Source of the DNA: Balanoglossus misakiensis
Taxonomy: Eukaryota > Hemichordata
DNA: 64,000 nucleotides
Direction: 5' to 3'
Assembly (NCBI GenBank): GCA_040954595.2
Contig: CM082577.2
Location: 20,088,001 to 20,152,000, forward strand
The notes under the pieces are model-generated. The model had not been told where the DNA came from. It did not search any database and saw only the letters and a program-made list of their open reading frames with translations. Positions 21,737-64,000 of the stretch are shown in pieces (position 1 is the first letter of the stretch; each line of letters starts with the position of its first letter). The translations under genes were made by a program, and so were the position numbers.

Positions 21737-22546
21737 AAAAATAGTTCTCACTAAGTCAACAATTTTGTGGAATAATGACTTAAAATATCTTTTAACAGCA
21801 TTCTGGGGTTCTTTTTCACTGAAAACTAAACATAAAATGTATTTTGATGATGCAAAAATTAAATTAACTTACCATTGGGGTAAAATGAAACAATTCCAAA
21901 TTAAACGCATAAACCGTTTTTGTTCGCAGAGGTGTGCCTGCCAGAAATTGTCAATATTAACAAATTCATTGTTTGAACATATTTCACTTTATTGAAGTGC
22001 ACCCACAAGCATTCTACTCGAGATATTCCTTGTAAAACATTTATGACATTTCCTAAATACAATGTCTAGTTATTTCCATAATTTTTATTTTCTATTTGGT
22101 TTTAATTCTGAACAAATTAATGGAGAAGTCTGCACTCTCTTTTCTCTGTGTATGATTTTTGTGTCTTGTCACTTTCTGCACAAGTCAAGACATCAATGAC
22201 ATTCCAAGATGGAGTCTACCAGTAACTATGTTGAGTGTCAAAAATAGCTGCTTTCATTTTCGTTTGGAATAGGAAGTTAATAGTGATAGAACAATGAATG
22301 TCAGTTTAAAAAAATAACTTCAACTTTATTATCACTGATATTGATCCCCATGCAGTAGGCATATTGAAGGTATGCAAGCTGATTTTATCAAATGTAAAAA
22401 TGGTTGCAACAGATGAAACGCCAAAGTTGAAAGCAGGCTCACATTTTTGACATTGAACAGTACATCCATTTTGAGTGTGACCATAGCCTTGTTGTAATGT
22501 CTTCTGTGGATGGTGTCCTTTTGGACACTTCATTTCATTTGATCTC

Positions 22547-22625
22547 CATCAGTTCCCTCTTAAGAGATTCAACCTTACCATAAAAAACAATGGATTTGGA
22601 TTGAACCATAGTGGTGAAAGGGTTA
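22547..22625. repeat. Dispersed repeat G, copy 1
   Basis: Contains TTCAACCTTACCATA and GGTGAAAGGGTTA. Related sequences lie at 24569-24643, and in variant form at 48989-49062 and 59252-59315. Confidence 0.55.
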
Positions 22626-23750
22626 CTGTTCAAATGTCAACCATTTGCATTATGTGCATTTAATTGATACTATTTGCACTCTTTCCAAAATGTACACATT
22701 TCAAAACTGCTATATAACGAAGTTTTATTACAAAATATAACATTTTCAAAACAGTGTTTCCTTTATGTACCCAACTTATCAAAAGCCCCACCTTGAGAAA
22801 CAAACCAATAGATCTAGAAAACTTTGCCCTGTGATTTTTTTTTCAATACTTTAACAGTGCCTTGATGTTTTATACATGTACAAGTTTTTTCAACAGTTTC
22901 TCTCCTTGAAATTAACCACTTCAACTGGTGAATATTCCTTCATATCTTATATCAGTGCCAAGACATGCAAATTTCCATTATACTTTCATCAAGTAAAACG
23001 CTTGTACATGTAATATAAATGTAATCTGACAAATTACAATGTCTACTTTCAAATCTGTCAGTACAGCATCCCAACTTATCTCAGACCAAATCTTCAGTTC
23101 TTTGCAGAAACACCGGAACAATCTCTGCTCTTTTAGCAATAATGTAAAATCAAGAACTCATAAAACACATTCATCTAAGTTTTGGTATTACTTTATATCA
23201 TGCTGAGTATCATATGGAAAATCATTATAAATGCATGTTTTCAATTTGTACTGGGGATACATTTTATATCTGCAAAATTGTGAAAACTGCTGGTTGCAGA
23301 ATTTTTTTCGTTAAATGTATGATTAGCATTGATAAATACAATAATTGTATATAATATTTTTCTAGTTTTTGAAGCCAGACCCATACTGTAATAATAATTT
23401 GTATGTTGATTTTCCATTCATGACTGGTATTTTGTTGCCAAGGTCATTTGACTAGAGAAGACTCCCTACCCAGAGCATGTTATGCAGATACCAAGTGCAA
23501 AATGACTTGCATGGTTGTTAAAAGTTAAATATATATATTCACTGTTTGTTTAAAGTTCTGTTGTAAGTGGTAGCGCATCTCTCGTTTATGATTGATTATC
23601 CAAAGTAAGAGTGTTCCTCAAAAAGCATTACTTTCAGTGAATCATTTACAAGTATGGTGTGTGCATTTATAAGAATAGGGAGTCTTTCTACAAATTTGTG
23701 ACATGCTGGGTGTTCATCTATTTTTCTCAAATCTGTATCATGCCTATTTT

Positions 23751-23756
23751 AATAAA
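23751..23756 (+). terminator. Candidate poly(A) signal AATAAA
   Basis: Canonical hexamer about 2.0 kb after the gene 1 stop. The surrounding DNA is AT-rich, so chance occurrence is quite possible. Confidence 0.2.
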
Positions 23757-23993
23757 CACATGCTAATTGACATAAACAGGAGGGAAAATTTGTCATATTA
23801 TCAATTTTCACTTGATTTGTAGTGTACTTATGCAACTTGTTTGAAATGATTTGTATATTTTCTGTAAGTCACATGTAAGGAAATTTGATGCCACTTTGGG
23901 TTTCTCATCTGCCGTATTGACCAAAGTGTATTGATGATATAGACTTCCTAATACTCTATATTGGTTGGAGCTGTATTTATACGACATATTCTA

Positions 23994-23999
23994 AATAAA
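23994..23999 (+). terminator. Candidate poly(A) signal AATAAA
   Basis: Canonical hexamer (CTAAATAAAA context) about 2.26 kb after the stop and just before dispersed repeat E begins. TGTG/GTGTT-rich sequence follows within 30 nt, which suits a downstream element. Confidence 0.3.
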
Positions 24000-24055
24000 A
24001 ATTTAAACACTATTGCTCAGTGGTGTTCAGATAGACTCATTTCACTCTTAATAAT

Positions 24056-24560
24056 TAAAAGCCCCATGAGCCTGCAACTCAAAAAGAAATTTGAGCTTTT
24101 AAATAATCTTGGATATGCTTTTAGTTCTGTCTATTAAATGGTGTTGCCTGATAGTATATCGAGAAATTAAACATTCAGTTACGACAAAATGGCCAAAAAA
24201 TAAAAATAAATATCAGTACAGTTGAAAAAAAAGTGAAATATTGCAATAAAAAATAAAAATCTAATGTCTCGGTGAGGTACATTTACTTCCATGTGTTCTA
24301 CTGGATGAGATCATGCTTTGTTTATGAAGTTTTAAAGTGAGAAACGCAATGTTTTCATTGTATTTTACTACAGTGACGGCCATTTTTCTTTGCGGCAAAG
24401 CTTTATTATTTATCTAGTTAAAATTTGCATGCACTCATACTCAGGGTTTATAATACATGTATACTTTAGTGCATACATCTGTATGGGCTAATGTTAGTAC
24501 AGTTTGAAAATAAATTTCATCATAATTTCCTAAAAGTTACAGCTCATAGGCTTTAACACT
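24056..24560. repeat. Dispersed repeat E, copy 2
   Basis: Matches 4960-5690 in order along its length, without the family D insertion. Located in the intergenic DNA between the two genes. Confidence 0.75.
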
Positions 24561-24568
24561 TGTACCCA

Positions 24569-24643
24569 ACTTCCCTCTTTAGAAGTCCAACTTTACCATA
24601 GGAAAAAATGGGGTTGGACTGAACCATTGCGGTGAAAGGGTAA
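24569..24643. repeat. Dispersed repeat G, copy 2
   Basis: TTCCCTCTTTAGAAGTCCAA...ACTTTACCATAGG and GGTGAAAGGGT, as in copy 1, directly next to repeat E. Confidence 0.55.
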
Positions 24644-26540
24644 AAAAAACACCATGACTGACACCACTAAGACTTTTCGTTGATCAAGGTTTACTTCATT
24701 GGGGCTAATTAGCATATCCCCTCCCCCGGCAGAACAGTTGCGTTTCCACATCTAATATTGGCCTAAATAAGTCACAATATTTAAACGTCAAAATGCATCT
24801 TCTTTCTGGGGCTCAAAATGCATTTTCTTTCTTGGGCCCTCTATCATACTCGAAACAGATATTGACATGCAGATATGCAAAAACGCACTTTCAAGTGTTC
24901 TAAGTGGGGGAAAACTGAAATCATGAAGAAGGTAGATGTCCGTCCAAACAAAAAATCCTGAGACTGGTATTCTACTAGTCCTCTTGATCCAAACAGTGTT
25001 AATTTGAAATGTACATATTTATTTCGTGTTTAATCAGTTTATTATTTCAATCCCTTAAATGTTGAGCAAATGCATTTTACAATCATAGGTGCCAAGTAAA
25101 TGGAAAATTGCTTACAAATAGTGTACGTAAACGCCAATTCTAGAAAAGCCCCCCCCCCCCCCCCTCTCGAAAAAGAGCAGTAAATATAAACTTACACTCT
25201 TTTTGGCGACTGTTTCTAATTCTATGAAAACAAACAATGTCACATGCTGACAGAAGGTACACGCTAAAAACAAGAAGCTATTTTCTGGGTTATTTTATTT
25301 ACTTGATACATTTCCTCAAAATTGGTGCCGATTTACTAACTTGTGTGAAGTGAACTTGATAAGTCGTGAAAATGCTCATTCATTATCGGACCAACGTTTC
25401 TATTTTAAAGTTAGGAAATGTTGTTATTTAACGGATTTATACGGATTAGACAGTGGGAATTGCAGCAAGCCCCACCCCTCTAATATAGTAGACTCTACCT
25501 TAGAAGCACGGTTAGAAGTTAGGCGATATTATCGATTTTATCTGATAAAACGGTATGTCCCCAACCCCCCTCTCTATAATTTTAGACCGAAACTCATCCA
25601 AGCTGGCAAGCACTGAAACATACGAAAGGTATTATGAGTAAAATCATAGCCCAAAAACCAACCTAGTGTTTACAATCATGAGGTGACAGTTCGATTATGC
25701 CGAGCACGCGAATAAACGGTTTTTACCGAATGCATTATAATTTATTAATATTTAATGACATGCGTAACGACGAAACTAACACGCCCAACAGTCTACCACG
25801 CCAACACTGTACAGATATTTCACGCCATGCGACAGTCCCGACTCATCTCGATGACATGCAATCGGGAGATGTTTCATCTTTCATCAATTGTTTTCTTCCT
25901 ATCATCTACACAATCATGAAACTCGCTCAGATAGACTAAACAAACAAACATTGAGCTTTAATACTACATGTACATGTGTAATAATAGCCTGGCAAGCTAG
26001 ACTAGGCTTACATGGTAAACCCCATGACAACGATGACCGCTATCAGAATGTTTTATAGAGACCCCTTATCATTACATCGTGTTTTGTTGCTGTTCGCTTA
26101 CAATTATAACTGGTTAGAGATATTTTACCGTAGACGTGAATGGCCAGCAGAGCAGAGCAGTGCATTGCGGTGTGTATGCAATATTTGCATCACAACAGTG
26201 AAAGCGGTTGATATGCAAATCAGATAGTGCTTTGTAGTTTAGCTTGTAACAATAGACGCGACCCGTACAAAGCAAACCTGATGCGTGGCCCGACAATCGA
26301 CGCTTTAACCGTCGCGAAAATTTTCAGGATATACCATTCTTACTATAATGGATTTCTTGTGGTAGTGTAAATGTCTATTGAAAAGACATACTAGTATTCA
26401 TCACGTGGAAATATCGCGAACAGGTAACCTGAAGAGGCAGGCTGGCCGTTTGCTAACAACACTTTCCGTATTGGATACTACCTGTTTGGTTACCGTTGAA
26501 AAGCGAAAGTGTTTTGTTTCAGGAAAACCTGAATTGGTGA

Positions 26541-26550
26541 ATATTTAAAG
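26541..26550 (+). promoter_or_regulatory. Possible TATA-like element of gene 2
   Basis: ATATTTAAAG lies 55 nt before the gene 2 ATG and would place a start site near 26575. In AT-rich DNA this is weak evidence, and an upstream untranslated exon is equally possible. Confidence 0.2.
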
Positions 26551-26604
26551 GCCGCTCTCCCCAGAAGCTGATATATTTAATTTATATCGCTTAGCAAGCT
26601 ACAG

Positions 26605-62720
<36,116 letters not shown>

Positions 62721-63425
62721 GTAAGAGAAATAAGCAACCAACTTTTAACCTAAAAGTGTAGAATGTCTATAATCTTATTGAAATCCCTGCAAATCACTGG
62801 CACAACAAAGGGTTCACCTAGTTACAATGTATATATGTTTGTTGTCTGTGCTGCTAATTGATGATGGTCGGTCATTGATGTCTCAGCAAAGAATCTGTGC
62901 GACACTCATTTAAAGCTCCATTAGCTGCCACTTTCCACAATGTTTTCGGTATTTTTGTTTTGTGTATCTACTGCAGTTTTTTGTTCAAATTCCTGAAACA
63001 TGATGAAATGCCCAGCATTTTGATCATCAACACAATATATGTGCATAGTCAGCATTGTTGTAATTGTGCAAAATTTGTATTCTAGTCTGGACTAGATTTC
63101 ATTTGTCAACAATAAAGATTGTAGGTATACACACAAACATGCTATATGTTGACAAGTGGAGTACTGGGTATATTTGCCATCAGTTGGCAAGACGAAAAAT
63201 CAAGTACTGGGTATATTAGCATGCTGCTTGGAGTAGAGCAAGAAATTACATTTGATACACAGAATAAAAATACTGAGAAAAAGTCAAATTATAAGCCCAA
63301 TAGCTGCCACTTTTACTTTTTGTTTTTCCTTATCCTTAGTTGACAAATGGCATTATTTTGACTTTGTGGGGATTTTAATACCAATGCGTGCATACCATAG
63401 TAGTTGTGTACTCTTTCAATGGTTA

Positions 63426-63861
63426 GTATACCGGTACACGAGATTTGGGTACAATTCGAGACATATAGCACGAGCCGTTAGGCGAGTGCTATATGGAGCA
63501 AATTATACCCAAAGGAGTGTGAGGCGGGGGTTATTGCTATTACATGTATATTATATCAACAATTGATTTTGTGGCATATCAGTGGCATTTTCTTAACGAA
63601 ACAACGTCAGAAAAAGAAGTTACGAATGCAAACCAAACTCGCAATGATGAATGAAAACAACAAAAAGTGTCAAGACAGGCATCACGCGTGGCAAAGTGCC
63701 AAATATTCCCACAGAGCAGTTCCAAAATAAAACATTTAATATTAGGTTTAACCCCACGCAACTGTGGTTAAACTCCACAAGCCATGGTAAAACAGTATTT
63801 TACTATTGCTGGATTAAGCTCTTGTCCAATCAGAATGGCGGACGGTAGCATGATATAATAG
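63426..63861 (-). mobile_element. Family A composite repeat, copy 3 (inverted)
   Basis: Reduced hairpin 63426-63537, then the body 63538-63861 ending ACGGTAGCATGATATAATA. The plus strand carries the [14 protein letters not shown] peptide frame, matching the minus-strand frame of copy 1. Confidence 0.75.
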
Positions 63862-63877
63862 GTAGCGTAATAGAATA

Positions 63878-64000
63878 TATATTATATTATATCATGCTAC
63901 CGTCCGCAATTCTGATTGGACGATAGCTCAATCCAGCGATGCTAAAAAACTCAATAATGCACTGCTGGCAGTGGTAAAACGGGCCCCTGAACTAGCATAC
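63878..64000 (+). mobile_element. Family A composite repeat, copy 4 (cut by window end)
   Basis: TATATTATATTATATCATGC, then CTGATTGGACGATAGCTCAATCC, as in copy 1. Head to head with copy 3, only about 17 bp away. Confidence 0.75.

Larger units (their letters stand above)
21737..23999 (+). other. Probable gene 1 3' UTR
   Basis: AT-rich sequence directly after the gene 1 stop, without a supportable coding region. It contains one copy of dispersed repeat G near 22550. The end is placed by the AATAAA hexamers at 23751 and 23994. The true 3' end is unknown. Confidence 0.4.
24000..26604. other. Intergenic region between gene 1 and gene 2
   Basis: It holds dispersed repeat E (about 24056-24560), repeat G (about 24569-24643) and a 16-base C run at 25149-25164. 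Otherwise no coding exon is recognised. The last few hundred bases presumably contain the gene 2 promoter and 5' UTR. Confidence 0.5.
62721..64000 (+). other. Gene 2 intron running off the window
   Basis: No further exon is seen. The stretch contains a dispersed repeat piece (about 63290-63425, also present near 41420-41570) and two family A elements head to head. Confidence 0.6.

Noticed and set aside
22306-22533. Minus-strand 75-codon frame with CPKGHHPQK and CTVQCQKC
   Set aside because: Zinc-ribbon-like spacing is suggestive, but it is short, lies in the probable gene 1 3' UTR next to a dispersed repeat, and lacks any support.

Overview
The window is eukaryotic genomic DNA. It shows short exons with GT-AG junctions, introns of 0.1 to 4.6 kb, about 60% or more AT by eye, many dispersed inverted-repeat elements and long microsatellites. 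Domain content (long runs of Notch-type EGF modules plus CUB domains, as in the sea-urchin fibropellin family) and recurrent short words such as TAGGCCTA point to a marine invertebrate deuterostome. Hemichordate, echinoderm or cephalochordate are all possible, and the species cannot be settled from the sequence alone.

Layout. Gene 1 (757-21736, + strand, 5' end outside the window) has 27 visible coding exons: 19 EGF modules, one CUB domain, 8 more EGF modules, a transmembrane helix and an approximately 85-residue cytoplasmic tail ending in a stop at 21734-21736. It encodes 1287 visible residues. A likely 3' UTR and intergenic DNA run from 21737 to 26604. Gene 2 (26605 to beyond 62720, + strand, 3' end outside the window) starts with a signal-peptide exon. 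After a 4.6-kb intron it continues with one EGF, one CUB and 29 further single-EGF exons, for 1273 complete codons plus one base. Nearly every EGF exon is exactly 114 nt with phase-1 introns on both sides, so modules can be gained, lost or skipped without breaking the frame.

The two genes look like tandem paralogues. They share the exon grammar, cbEGF modules with Notch-like O-glycosylation motifs, and a CUB domain of a reduced two-cysteine type. Gene 1 is clearly a single-pass type I membrane protein with a possible PDZ ligand at its C-terminus. Gene 2 may be secreted or membrane bound, because its C-terminus is not seen.

Introns and intergenic DNA hold several repeat families: two related composite elements made of an AT-terminated body joined to a palindromic hairpin (families A and B); a third unit of the same build near 48 kb; a nested 1.08-kb long-TIR element with 9-bp target duplications; a hairpin MITE flanked by TA (family C); a CTGTAAAA...TTTTACAG MITE (family D); two dispersed repeats (E and G); a TTAA-flanked element; a LINE relic; a 112-bp minisatellite; and long TGAA/TGGA, AC and TCA arrays. 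No tRNA, rRNA, CRISPR or bacterial-type feature was seen.
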